Positions 41,500 through 52,736 of a stretch of 64,000 bases of DNA are shown here, piece by piece. The notes beneath the pieces are model-generated. The model had not been told where the DNA came from and did not search any database. It was given only the letters and a program-made list of their open reading frames with translations. The first letter of the stretch is position 1; every line of letters begins with the position of its first letter. The position numbers were made by a program, and so were the translations under genes. Where the stretch lies: NCBI RefSeq assembly GCF_902150065.1, contig NC_043997.1:26771827-26835826 (forward strand), read 5' to 3'. The DNA is from Myripristis murdjan (lineage: Eukaryota > Chordata > Actinopteri > Holocentriformes > Holocentridae).

Positions 41500-43118
41500 A
41501 TACGGTTTATGCGGAACTACTTCCGCCTTTTACAAAACATACCTATCCACTTCCGGTCTGTCCAGGAATGGTCAGTATCGCAGCTATGGCATCGTTTTAT
41601 AGTCGCTGCTTGCAAGAGCTTCCGAAAATTTCAATTTCAGATGTCAACAGGATTGTAAACTCGTCGTCCAGGACCGCCCCCGCGAGTTTAATGGATAAAG
41701 GATTTAAATTATACGCGTCGTCATATATCCAATGACTATGAGGGTAAGTGTTTACTTTTAGCAAAGGAAGCTAGCTAAAATTCATTACGTTACCTGACGT
41801 TAGCGAGTTTGCTCGCTAACGTTAGCTAACGTTAGCTGTCTGCTGGTAGTTAGTGAACATGGTTAACGTTTGTCAAACATTATGTCCATCTGTTGTTGTC
41901 ATCCCTCTTATTTCCCACCAGTGTCCAGCAAAGATCGCAAGACAGGCGAGGTTAGCGTCAGGGCAGCCTGTCACAGATCGATGGCCAAGAACGAGAAGCC
42001 ACACAGCCTGAGAGTAGTGATGATGGTTTAGTAAGCAAGCACCACCAGTACCTATAACATCTGTTCGCGTTTACCATCAGTTCAAAATCAAGGGTGGTAA
42101 CACGCTGTCAAACTTCTCAAAGTAGAAAGGACCCCTAAACCATCCAAAGTTATTCACACCTGCAAACGTGTAACTTATTTTGGCTACAGTCCCCTTACAT
42201 GTCGACCAGGGTTTTAGTTTTAGTGTGTTGTCACCGTTTTCGCTACTCCAGAGTTTGTAGGTTTGGTTATTGTTGATGTGATTTAAATAGCACGTTTCAT
42301 CTCCTCTATTTTGAGAAGTTTGATAAATCATTCATAAATAACAGACTCTGTGTTCAACTAGTATTCAAAGTTGTTGGTTTGGTGTCGGACCGACGCTAGG
42401 CTAACTGCATTGTTGTAAATGGCTTAGGCATAGGCCTAATGGAAATCTATCGGTAGCCTGGCCAGCCAGCCCCTCCTATGTCATCAACATTTGTTTGGAG
42501 AGTCCCCCTGCAGGAGAGAAATGTTGATGACTTAGGAGGGTCAGGCTGGACAGGCTAGTCAATAGGTATATCTGGTGTTATGTTTTGCTATAAGGACAGT
42601 GTCATGTGTCTGATGTTCTTACATTCACTTTAAAATATTCCTTTTACAGATAGTGCTTAGAGATTCCAGTCCCGTGATGATGATTTTTCAAAGGTGTTCC
42701 TGTAAAGCTGGCACTGCTGTTTGCAACCACACTGTTGCTCTTCTCTACCAAACAGCCACCTACTCCTACTACTAACAGCTAAATATGCAGGTTGTACCAC
42801 CTGTCCATGCCTGCACTGAACTAGAGCAACAGTGGCATAAGCCCAGGACAGCTGTAAGTGTTGAGCTACCATATTATAGACTGAATAAATATCTAAATGT
42901 TTAACCAACAGGAAACGGTATCCAAGGCTTCTCCAGTCAAGATTTCCCTGTACTATTATTTTTCTTGTCTCTTGCAGTGATTGTATGGTGCATAACATAT
43001 TGTAGCCTAGAGCTCCACCTAAAGGCATAATGAAGAACACTGCTCTACCCCAACCAATCTTTATAGCAACAACACTGTATTTTGTATATTCTGGTCATCT
43101 GGAGTTTGAGTATTTATT

Positions 43119-43450
43119 TAAAGGGTAACTTTGGTATTTTTCAAGCTGGACCCTATTTTCTCATCTAATTTTATCTAAATGAGTGGTGGGATTTTCAATT
43201 TTTGCAATTGCTCCTGTCGGGAGTGAGGGACCGGGCTGACTCAGGCCCAAAAGCCTTTTTCAATGCATTCAGTAGGGGCCCCTTTGAAACTTCAAAATAC
43301 TTCCACGAAAAATGAATTTTTTCCCATTTTGTTAAAATGTGAAAAAAAATCCATGAAAAGTGAATTTTTTGACATTTGGTTAAAATGTGAAAAAAAAAAA
43401 AAAATCAGTTTTTGTGGAAGTATTTTGAAGTTTCAAAGGGGCCCCTACTC
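43119..43450. mobile_element. MITE with inverted GGGGCCCC arms
   Basis: Begins AAAGGGTAACTTTGGTATTTTTC. Inner arms near 43271-43310 and 43409-43449 (GTAGGGGCCCCTTTGAAACT and complement, then TCAAAATACTTCCAC) are inverted. It replaces the coding sequence expected just upstream of the YqaJ exon. A partial relative lies at 45395-45560. Confidence 0.6.
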
Positions 43451-43568
43451 ACAGACAGACCCCTACCTACCCCTACTCTTGAGGAGTACAGGCTTGCTCC
43501 GACAGTGAGCACGTCTGCACTGAAGAGGAGCAGTTCCATCTGAAGAGCTTGACGGTCACACTTGACAT

Positions 43569-44109
43569 TAGAGATGGGACCGATCTGATCCAGTATCGGT
43601 ATCGGATGCCAATATTGACGTAATTCAGGTATCGGATATCGGCCCGACGTCACCGATCCTCTTCCTGATCCACAATCAGTTTCTGCTGTTAGCCTATATG
43701 AATAATGCAAATTCAAGCCCATAGCCAACACGGTTAAGCATACAAATACACTTCTACAAAGTTACTTTTTGTTCAATCATTAATAACATATCATTTTCAC
43801 CTTTTATTGATATAACAATGTAATCATTAAATAAACAAATAAATAAAGTGTTGTTTATTTGTTACCTCAATTAATTTAAGTTAATTTCTATTTCATTTGT
43901 GTGCATTCTAGTCATTAACATTTTAGTCATTAGCATTAAAAACACCACTCTGTGGTGGAAAATGTTGGATTTCGTGGCCTTATCGAGCACCTAGAGCCGA
44001 GGTATGTCCTGCCACAAAAAACAAACGGAGGTATCGGTATCGTTATCGGCCAATATTCACATTCTCGTATCGGTATCGGACCTGAAAAAAGTGGATCAGT
44101 GCATTTCTA
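43569..44109. mobile_element. hAT non-autonomous element, 8-bp TSD
   Basis: 541 bp between CTTGACAT copies at 43561-43568 and 44110-44117. Termini TAGAGATGGGACCGATC and, inverted, TAGAAATGCACTGATCC. GGTATCGG motifs recur near both ends. Removing it with one TSD restores the YqaJ exon frame (SLTVTLDMARNIEMS). Confidence 0.92.
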
Positions 44110-44751
44110 CTTGACATGGCCAGAAACATCGAGATGTCTACAAGGGAACAGGCAGAAGACCAACAATGGCATCAGCTCCATAGGGTTAGGCTCACCTCCT
44201 CATGCTACAGAGAGGTGTGTTTTGTGAAGGGTGATCAGAGTGCAGAGTCTCTTGCAGAGAGAATCCTGAAAGGAACAAGGCAGACGGCTGAGATGAAAAG
44301 AGGCAGAGACATGGAGTTCACCGTGGCAACAAAATACTGCAAGATGAAGAACATCAGTTACAGACCATGTGGTCTTGTAATCCACCCGGATGCAGCATGG
44401 CTAGGAACCTCACCCGATGGGCTAGTCTTCGATCCAACCACACAGCCACCATTTGGCCTTGTTGAAATCAAATGTCCTAATGTAAAGAGTTATGTAGACT
44501 GTTCTTACCTTAAAATGAAGTACGGCTCTTTGGCTCTCTGTGACAGCCACATGTATTACTGGCAGGTACAGGGGCAACTCTTGCTCACTGGCCTGCAATG
44601 GTGCGACTTTGTAGTTTTTGCACAGGAAGACATGCTAGTGCAGCGGATCTATGTTGATTTCAACATAACAGCGGTTATCAGAGAGAAGGTAGATAGGTTT
44701 TATTTAAATGTGTACATGCCAAAGTACCTGGCCATCTCCAAAAGGCCTTAG

Positions 44752-45394
44752 TTGGTGGGAGGGTGGATAGCCGGCCCAGGCCTCATCCCCAGTCTTCATA
44801 AAGACTTCATCCTGTCCCTTGTGACTTTTTTATTTTGATGTTTTTGATGTTTATCTCATATACCAACAGAACAGTGGGATCTATCCCCATATTTTTTCAG
44901 CAAATCCACTCTACATTTTGCTCTGGATCGTTCCCATTGTTCTTGACTGTACTCCTGTCCCAGAAGCACTGTAGATAAAATGATGTAGTGTACTATACAG
45001 AAATGTGTACACATGTTCATGGGCTCTGCCCACAAGCTCTTGAGCTTTCTCTAAGTGTCCCTGTTCACTTTATATTTGTATCTTCATGTGTTGTAACTTT
45101 TGATAAACATGATTGAAGTCAAGCAATATAACCTGCTAGTAAACCCCACTGAATGTTCTCTGCCCTTGTCTTCAGTTCTGCCTTTCTCTGCACCTGCATC
45201 AAAGACCTTTGTTACATGCATGGGGATAGAAATATGACTGCACAATTTGTCAACCACAAAAAACAAATCATAAGGGTGACACTCCGTAGCTTCACTGCGA
45301 GCAAACTTTTATTAGCCAGTGTTCACAATCAGTATCCAGTATCAAAAATCAAAAGAAATAATACAATACAGGCAAGGCAATTTCATCTGAAAAG
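44752..45394. other. ISL2EU inter-gene region, left part
   Basis: Lies between the two convergent genes. No coding signal, probably the 3' UTR of the nuclease gene. Confidence 0.5.
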
Positions 45395-45458
45395 TGCTTT
45401 TCCCAAAAGCCTTTTTCAATGCATTCAGTAGGGGCATATGTGAAACATCAAAATACTT

Positions 45459-45497
<39 letters not shown>

Positions 45498-45785
45498 AAA
45501 TACTTCCACAAAAGTGAACTTTTTCACATTTCAACCCTATTAAAATGTGAAAAAGTTCACTTTTATTATTAGTTTTATTATTAGTTCATTAGTTTATTAT
45601 TAGTTATTATTATTATTATTATGAGTTTACTTTTAATATTATTATTTTATTATTCATTTTTATTATTAGTTTTATTATTAGTTATTATTATTATTAGTTT
45701 ACTTTTGTTATTATTATTTTATTATTCATTTTTATTATTGGTTTTATTGGTTTATTATTATTATTATACTTTTGTTATTGTTATC
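45395..45785. repeat. Partial MITE, A-run and (TTA)n
   Basis: 45395-45560 repeats AAAAGCCTTTTTCAATGCAT and CAGTAGGGGC from the MITE at 43119, split by about 34 A (45461-45494). 45570-45785 is TTA/TTTTA-rich repeat. Confidence 0.8.
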
Positions 45786-46190
45786 AGAATCAGAATCAGA
45801 CAACTTTATTTATCCCCTAGGGGCAATTTCGGTTTAGCGGTGTACCCAGATTATGCATACAAAACAAGAAAAGAGAAACAGACAAAAACAGACCCATACC
45901 AAGCAGGGACAGTCAGTGTGTGGCACAGATACACAACAGGCAATAGTCAATGGACCATAAAATATGAAAATAAATAAATACATCATAATAAATACAATAA
46001 TAATAATACAGTAGTGTAGCCTTGACAGGCCCTTCAATACACAGTGCGCAGCACTGTGAGCTTGGTGCAGTCCAACACAAGCTCCAAGAAAAAGGGAGTA
46101 GCCTACGTTTTTTATTCATTCCACATTCTGCCATCGAGGTTCAGCAGCCTGATGGCACTAGGAATGAAAGATTTTGACAGACGATTTGTC
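45786..46190 (-). mobile_element. 5'-truncated LINE tail
   Basis: The plus strand shows CAACTTTATTTATCCCCTAG then GGGCAATTT; read on the minus strand this is a LINE 3' UTR. The minus strand also keeps the last RT codons, RLSKSFIPSAIRLLN. It inserted in the TTA-rich spacer of the ISL2EU element. Confidence 0.75.
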
Positions 46191-46463
46191 TTTATTATTA
46201 TTTTATTATTCATTTTTATTGTTAGGTATTTATAATATACACAATATGATTTAATTGAAGGTTTGTAGGTGATACACAATTTATGATGGCTGGAGTGTGT
46301 GTCCTTACAATCATTACATTGTTCACACAAAATATGTGTAGAAAAGTAATTGTTACTTCTGACAGGTAAAGTATTGAAACTAAAGAATACTTGGATCACA
46401 GACATTTAGATAATGTTGCATTACTGCATTATTCCTACCAAACTCCTGTGTGTGTGTGTGTGT

Positions 46464-48303
46464 TCAGTCTAGTTCCTTGGCCCAAGACTTGACCAGTGCT
46501 TTGTTCTGATAGTTGCAGAGGAGACAAGCTACTGCAACGAGCTGGTTTATGCTTCCTGCAGTGGTCAGAGGCACAACTGTGTCATATAATTTGTTTTCTT
46601 TTATTCTGCGATTAATTCTTTCAATGTGTACCCTCAACCGTGCTATGCCCTGTGTGACATGCACTTCATCAGTTGAGAGCTGTGACTTTCCAACTAGAAA
46701 AGGTGGCCGGTACACTTTGCAGGGCACTAAGTCATCAATCCTAAAACCCTTATCAACCATGACAGCCATGTCTTTGTCCAGTAAAGGGAAAATACCACAC
46801 TGCTTGAACAATTCTTTGTCAGTGACCGAGCCAGAGTACAAGGAGGAGACAAAAGTGACAGCGCCATGGGGAGACATACCTATTAGTCCTTTAAAGGTAG
46901 TGTGGGATTTGTACGTTGAGTATACCTCACTCTGTAAGACTGGAGATGAGGGGGTTTGACATCTGATCTTGGTGCAATCAACTATCACGTGAGTATCTGA
47001 ATACTTGCCAAACACACTTGGCATTTTGGCTCGTACTTCATCAACAGACATCCAGATCCCAACCACGCCCAAGACAGTGGACAAAAAGTTCCCCCATGTC
47101 TTGAGGAGTCGGCTGACAGTGGACTGGTGGATGTTGAAGCGATCAGCGAGATCCATCTCCCTCAGGCCCAAGGACAGGTTTACAAGGAAGAGGAAGAACT
47201 CATCAATGAGTGGTAGGCATCGGCTCTGTATAGGATGGAAGAGGGAGGAATGAGAATTTATTTGAAAATGTTATCTTGATTTGGGAGTTCCAGTTTTAGG
47301 AATTCCATACACCATAGATTATTTTAGGTTACAGTGTTGTTTATACACCACTGAATAATGTGAAATTTACCCACCGGGCGACGAGGTGTATCAGTGCCTG
47401 GGTTCTTCTTGCCAGCTGGTTTCCAACTCCGATGAGGGCCAGTACTCTGGTCAGAAGCTTCAGCTGTGCAGGTGGAAATGGTTGACTGGGTATCATAACG
47501 AACGAGTCTCCAAGTTGCAGGTTCAATCAGTTTCCAAAATGTCTGCAGATGGCGGTAGCTTGAAAATCTAAATGTGAAAAAAGTAATTTATTGTATGCAT
47601 GACCATCTAAAGCAAAGCATTTTCTACTGTATTATGACAGATATCTATCATATGAATGATAACTACATATTATACCGAACAATCTAGTATAGTGTAGTAG
47701 AATATGACATAGACTACAATACCATGCAATACTAACATTATAGGGCAAATTAACTTACCTGGTATAAAACCGTATTTGGTCATCAGATGCAGAAAACCTC
47801 TCCAAGCAAAAGGACCGCTGTAACGACACTTCCCCCAGCTTCTTTTGAAGTTGTTCAATCTCAGCTTGCTGCGCCTCGAGTTTCTCTTGTGCTAGGTCCA
47901 AAGCTGATGGTTCAGGCCTCACATCATAGTTGTGGCATTGAAGGAGAGGAGCAACATCCATTTCTTCAGTGGGCCCATCCACTTTCCTCCCCATCCGCTC
48001 CCACACACTTGGTCTGGGTGTAGGTTGAGCGTAGTCAGCCCCCTCTTTCAAACGTCGTCGGCCACCCTGAATGACATCTGACGGAACGAAATGTCTGCTG
48101 CATACAGTTGTGCTTCTGGAAATGATGAAATTCTTTCTTTTTATATTATGTGTCCATATTTTTCGTTGTTTTCCGTCTTTGGGAAGTGGTGGAAGCTAAC
48201 AGCTGAGTTGAACCTCCCCGACACCGCACATTGAGGGACACAGCAAAAATCGCTGTTCAGCTTTATCCGTTGCATATATGTTAAACCTCTTGAATCGTGA
48301 CAT
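46464..48303 (-). pseudogene. ISL2EU THAP-DDE transposase gene
   Basis: Minus strand, three exons. Exon 1 48303-47759: MSRFKRFNIYATDK, THAP finger DFCCVPQCAVSG, SFHHFPK, KIWTHNIKRKN, TVCSRHF, then a coiled coil (LDLAQEKLEAQQAEIEQLQK) ending DDQIRFYTR at CAG/GTAAGT. Exon 2 47567-47371: FSSYRHLQTFWKLIEPAT. Exon 3 47225-46464: HTH LREMDLADRFNIHQSTVSRL, then DDE_Tnp_4 with HVIVDCTKI, AVMVDKGFRIDDL and RVHIERINRRIKE; all three acidic residues are present. Exon 3 is fully open. Two frame shifts flank the THAP finger (around 48250 and 48180), so this copy is dead although otherwise well preserved. It would cut and join the TIR ends. Confidence 0.88.
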
Positions 48304-48537
48304 TTTCCTTGGACCCGTTTTGCAGACATGCCGAAATAAATAATAAACACAAGATATAATAAGTTCACTAAAGTTCATTAACCAGTAACCAAACTTTGCT
48401 CCCAATTATTGCAGCTAGCTAGCCCAACTGTCACGCAGCGACTGTTAGATGACTAGCTATGGGCAGCGGAAGTTGTCACTGGAAGTGGACTAGTCTGTTT
48501 TCCGGGTGGGTGACGTAGCGTTCCGCATAAACCCTAT

Positions 48538-49350
48538 TGTCCCAGTGGCTAAAATTAAACATCCCAAAGAACTAAACGACTTCAGGCCTGTCGCCTTGAC
48601 CTCCTTGGTGATGAAGTCCTTTGAAAGACTTATGAAGAAAGCACTTCTCCCTCACTTAGAGCCATTGCTCGACCCACTGCAATTTGCCTATAGAGCTGGT
48701 CGTGGGGTGGAGGATGCCACTGCCACACTTTTAAATCTTGTTTTTATTCATCTTGAAGGGAGCAAAACACACGCCCGATTCCTATTTGTGGATTTCTCTT
48801 CGGCTTTTGATACCATTCAACCCCATATTTTAATCATCAAGCTATTTTAATGTTGTGGGCTGGATGCTCGATTTTTTAACCAACAGAACACAGAGAGTCA
48901 GGGTAAATGGACACTTATCAGATGTTTTACCTTCATCCACAGGTTCCCCCTAAGGTTGTGTCCTCTCACCGCTCCTTTACATACTGTACACAAATGACCC
49001 TGTCGGAGTGAGTATGATAACAAATACATTTTAAAATTTGCGGATGACTCTGTTATTTTATGTTATTCATGGCCCTATTGTCGATGATTTTGTACAGTGG
49101 TGTGATAAATCCTTCCTGAAGCTGAACGTTGCTAAAACAAAGGATATGTGTATCGACTTCAGGCGGCAGCCCACACCCTCCCAGGCCACTACCATCAAGG
49201 GCCAGGTGGTAGAGTTTGTGGAGAGGTTTAAGTACTTAGCGTCTCTTACTGATAAAAAATTGACTTTTAAGGATAACACTGACATGCTATGTAAAAAGGG
49301 GCAGCAGTACTTGTTCTGTCTGAGGAAGCTGTCATCCATTCACGTGGACA
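48538..49350 (+). pseudogene. Rex1/L2-like LINE RT, right of ISL2EU
   Basis: Continues from 41499: NDFRPVALTSLVMKSFERLM, PLQFAYRAGRGVEDATATLL, motif [15 protein letters not shown] break follows at 48848, then degenerate motif B/C (LKFADDSVI near 49035) and a C-terminal region VDDFVQWCDKSFLKLNVAKT, VVEFVERFKYLASLTDKKLT to [11 protein letters not shown], where the microsatellite begins. Broken by stops after motif A. Confidence 0.85.
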
Positions 49351-49354
49351 GGTC

Positions 49355-49455
49355 CCTGGACAGAGAGAGAGAGACAGACACACACACACAGAGACAGACA
49401 AAGAGAGAGAGAGACAGACACACAGAGAGAGACAGACACACAGAGACAGACAGAC

Positions 49456-49486
<31 letters not shown>

Positions 49487-49498
49487 GACAGACAGACA

Positions 49499-49538
<40 letters not shown>

Positions 49539-49565
49539 GACACAGAGAGAGAGACACACACAGAG

Positions 49566-49596
<31 letters not shown>

Positions 49597-49750
49597 CACA
49601 GAGGGAGAGAGACAGACACACACACACACAGACAGACAGACACAGAGAGAGAGAGACAAACACACACACAGACACAGAAAGAAAGACACACATACAGACA
49701 GACACACACACACACACACACACACACAGGGAGAGACAGACAGACACAGG
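49355..49750. repeat. (GACA)n/(CA)n/(GA)n microsatellite
   Basis: About 395 bp of purine-rich CA/GA/GACA repeat, similar in make-up to 40978-41291. Open frames of C, V, S, L or R, E, T, D over it are artefacts. Confidence 0.95.
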
Positions 49751-49811
49751 TGGTATGTGTGTGTCTGATTCTGAGGCGATCCTTCACACACACTCTTTCA
49801 TTGTCTCTCAA

Positions 49812-50110
49812 AAATCAAATTCAAATTAGCTTAATTGGCATGAATTTTATCAACCATTGTTTCTGAAAGCAGAACATACAGACATACAATTCAATTATAA
49901 TACAATAATACATTAAATATTAATACAAATACATGAAATAATTTACATTAAATACATTTCATATTAAATAGGCAGACAAAAATACATTCAATATTTTACA
50001 TTAAAGTGTATTTTACGTTCTGTTGGCAGAGTGTAGTTGTGGAGACTGTTGTTTTGTTGTGTTTGTGACATGCACTGACACATTTTGCTGCTTCTATGGC
50101 ACTGATGCTG
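49812..50110 (-). mobile_element. LINE 3'-end fragment
   Basis: TCAAATTCAAATTAGCTTAA then TTGGCATGAA at the left edge is the antisense of a retroposon tail seen widely in fish. The rest is AT-rich UTR. Confidence 0.5.
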
Positions 50111-50639
50111 TTTTCTTCAAGCAAATGTTGCATTTTTTCTTGATCAGATAGGGTAAATCATCTGATTATGTTTTAATTTTTGAAAAGAACTTTGCTGTAA
50201 ACTCACTCACGCACTCACAATGTTGATTTGTATAGATTCAGCTGAAATCCCTTTCTGTAAATTTATCTCATTATTGTATTGTATAGTATTTGATAGCATA
50301 AAGTCTAATATAGTTTAGTTTAGTTTAGTTTATTTAATCAAGGGACAGTGCATATTAATAGAACAAAAACAATTGTAAATATGCCAGAGTTAGCCAGAAG
50401 GCTAGTTTTCATCTGTAGTCCCTATGCCAAGATGTAATACACGGCTTCCTGAAATAAAAAAAAAAAAAAATAGCTGTAAATTGTTATTTTATCTTTGAAA
50501 CTGTTGATTTTGAGAAGGAAATTAAATATTATTGTGGAACTGTTAGTAATTTTCTGACTGTTCATTTGAATGTTTATACTAGACTAGGCAGGGAAATGTG
50601 TTGGCACACCAGCCCCACCAAGAATTTTTTTCACCAGCC
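50111..50639. other. Spacer with another LINE tail
   Basis: 50310-50455 (TAGTTTAGTTTATTTAATCA then AGGGACAGTGCA, and CATCTGTAGTCCCTATG) resembles a second LINE 3' UTR on the minus strand. No gene. Confidence 0.45.
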
Positions 50640-50721
50640 GCCACTGCATTTTGCACTGTTGGATCTTAAGAAGGTTCTAAGTAGAGCTTCAAAATGCAAC
50701 AAGAAGAAATGGGAGTGAGAC

Positions 50722-50754
<33 letters not shown>

Positions 50755-51131
50755 GTTCGCAATTTATTGCAAACAACCATTAAACTGAAATAGGCTGTTC
50801 ATCAGCTGATCAAAAGTTTAAGACCAAAGCCTTTAAAAGCTCAAAAAATGTGGATTCAGAATATACAAAAACATCTGTCATACATCATAACTGGTAGGCA
50901 TGCCAGCCCCTCAAAAATGGAAAAAAAAAAAATTACATGGGTTTCATGATCGACCATGTTTGGGCCTTCAGAAAACAACTTTGTATATGCCCCAGCTTCT
51001 TGATTTTTTCAGAGCTTTGAGATACATATTCTGAAAAAAAAATTCTGAAAAATTCACCAGTTGTTCCTTATTGTATTGTATGTAAATTCTTGCAATTTCT
51101 CAACTGGTCTTAAGATTTTGATCAGGAGTGT
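50640..51131. mobile_element. Tc1-like remnant
   Basis: GGATCTTAAGAAGGTTCTAA, CAAAAGTTTAAGACCAAAGC and the right end TTTTGATCAGGAGTGTA match parts of a fish Tc1-like element as recalled. A poly-A run (50721-50750) sits inside. No transposase coding is left. Confidence 0.6.
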
Positions 51132-51203
51132 ACACACACACACACACACACACATATGTATATATATATATATATATATATACATATATATATGTACACA
51201 CAC

Positions 51204-51237
<34 letters not shown>

Positions 51238-51238
51238 T
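51131..51238. repeat. (CA)n/(TA)n microsatellite
   Basis: CA, TA, CA, TA blocks, partly palindromic. Confidence 0.95.
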
Positions 51239-51760
51239 TCAACTTATTTGTGAGTGCTGATGACTTCATTGGCTGTTTTGGGTCGGCCCCCATCAAACTC
51301 TGAAGACTTTGAGTCGAGCACGCCAGTCAAGTCACATCACCAACACTTGCACGACCTGTGGCTTCACCCTCTCTTACATGTCCGGGCAGTAAACGTGACT
51401 GAGCTCCTTTTTCCAAACAGTAACTGTGTTAGATGTGATCTTTTCCATGCAGTTAGAAAAGGAGGCAAGAACACGCTGCAGACTAAATGCTTTTAATGGG
51501 GCATTACACTAAAATTGTGGAATTAGCGCGTAAGTTGAGTCTAAATGGTGCTCGCTGCAGTCTTACATGGCACAGCTTCTATTGTGGAATTTTCAAATGA
51601 CAAGAAGTAGAACGTTTCATCTTTGCTTCGCCATCACAGGTGCACAGCTCTACACCTTCCCACCAGGAGGGGGCGCTGGTGGCTTTGTATGGTGTGACGA
51701 TGACGTTTAATAGTGAAGCAATGAGGAAGTGACTTAATATCAGATCAGAAGTGCACAGAC
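51239..51760. other. Region upstream of the NLR gene
   Basis: No recognised repeat or gene. Probably contains the NLR promoter. Confidence 0.4.
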
Positions 51761-51819
51761 ACTCCAGAGTGACGAAGGACAATCAGCATCGTCTTCTCTC
51801 TCTGTGTTTCCTCTCCAGG
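51761..51819 (+). other. Likely 5' UTR exon of the NLR gene
   Basis: Sequence up to CTCTCCAG followed by GTGAGG, a good donor. The next acceptor (TTTTTTCTCAG at 52450) precedes the PYD start codon. The exon start is not defined. Confidence 0.4.
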
Positions 51820-52459
51820 TGAGGCTACAGCGTTTCTTTGATTTGAGGTGGCTGTGATTCAGCCGGTAAAGACCCGACCAGGGATCATCATAAATGTTTG
51901 ATGAACAGGCTCCTGCATTTTTTTCTAACTGGATGACTGTAGAGCGGACTGTAAAAGTTGTTTTAAAATGTTTTACCTGAATGCAGTCAGTGTCAGGTAG
52001 ATTGTAAACTCAACACTTCATCGATGAAAAATGCAGGAAGCAACAGAAGTGGTCTGATAGCTTGGCTAAGCTTGACTGAAGTCGATTTTAACACTGACAC
52101 TAACAGAGCAAAACAGTGTCACCCCACCAATACCAACACACACAACCTGTTACCTGACCTGTTTTTGCACAGTGCATGTCTGAACCCGTGCCGGCTCTAG
52201 CCATGTTGGTGCCCTAGGCGAAATTACTCCCTGGCGCCCTTCCCCCCCGTTGGAGACATATACCATACATGATGGGTGTCTTGAAAATGATTTTAAAATA
52301 AAGACAGGAGCCTGGTGCCCTCAGTGTTGCTTACAGTTGGTAATGCTGCTGGAAATGATGACATGCAATAACAAGAATCTTTATTTACTCCTGCCAGAAA
52401 ATTGCATGGCTGTTGTTTGAGTGGAGGATTGTTTGTATTTTTTTTCTCAGGGACCAACA

Positions 52460-52736
52460 ATGGCGACACTTAAAGAGCAGCTCCTCAGTGTTCTGAAGGC
52501 TTTGGCAGATAAAGACCTAAAAGAGTTCCAGTGGTTCCTGCAGGACGCTGAGATAATGAGTCCCTTCCCAGCCATCCCAAAATGTGAAGTGGAGACGGCA
52601 GACAGGCTGGACACCGTGGACCTGATGGTCCAGACCTATGATGAAGACACTGTAGAGGTCACCAAGAAGGTTTTGAGTAAGATGAAAAAAAATGATCTTG
52701 TTCAGCATTTGTCAGGCACCAGCTCAGGAACTGAGG
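52460..52736 (+). CDS. NLR gene, PYD exon
   Basis: Begins MATLKEQLLSVLKALADKDL at the first ATG after the acceptor at 52450. About 90 residues forming a pyrin (death-fold) domain: KEFQWFLQDAE, ETADRLDTVDLMVQTY, VTKKVLSKMKKNDLVQHL. Pyrin domains bind the PYD of adaptors such as ASC to build inflammasome-type complexes in the cytosol. The exon ends TGAGG/GTAAGT in phase 1, matching the next coding exon at 56003 (GAA AGT). No coding exon was seen between. Confidence 0.9.

Larger units (their letters stand above)
41568..44751 (+). pseudogene. ISL2EU SWIM-YqaJ nuclease gene
   Basis: Exon 1 41568-41743: MASFYSRCLQELPKISISDV to DKGFKLYASSYI, then a 1-nt frame slip before TATGAGG/GTAAGT. Exon 2 from 41922: KTGEVSVRAACHRSMAKNEK, PHSLRV. 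Exon 3 42650-42853: SWIM zinc finger CSCKAGTAVCNHTVALLYQ (CxC...CxH), then an in-frame TAA and PPVHACTELEQQWHKPR. Last exon about 43455-44751: EYRLAPT, a frame slip, then the YqaJ PD-(D/E)XK nuclease with HPDAAWLGTSPDG, VEIKCPNVKSYVDC and MYYWQVQGQLLLTGLQWCDF. The catalytic D and E-x-K are present. The last exon is split by a hAT at 43569-44109. The protein probably assists transposition; its exact role is not established. Confidence 0.85.
41502..48535. mobile_element. ISL2EU DNA transposon, complete with TIRs
   Basis: 7034 bp. Left TIR ACGGTTTATGCGGAAC (41502-41517) and right TIR, inverted, AGGGTTTATGCGGAAC (48520-48535) agree at 15 of 16. The 2-bp duplication AT (41500-41501, 48536-48537) is the known ISL2EU target. 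It carries the two genes typical of the superfamily: a YqaJ-type nuclease protein (plus) and a THAP-DDE transposase (minus), arranged convergently. Shared subterminal TCCACTTCC motifs occur on both sides. Later insertions (MITE, hAT, LINE tail, TTA repeat) and frame damage make it inactive. Confidence 0.92.

Noticed and set aside
42077-42331. 84-codon minus frame inside the first half of the ISL2EU element
   Set aside because: No recognisable domain; it lies in what appears to be an intron of the plus-strand nuclease gene.
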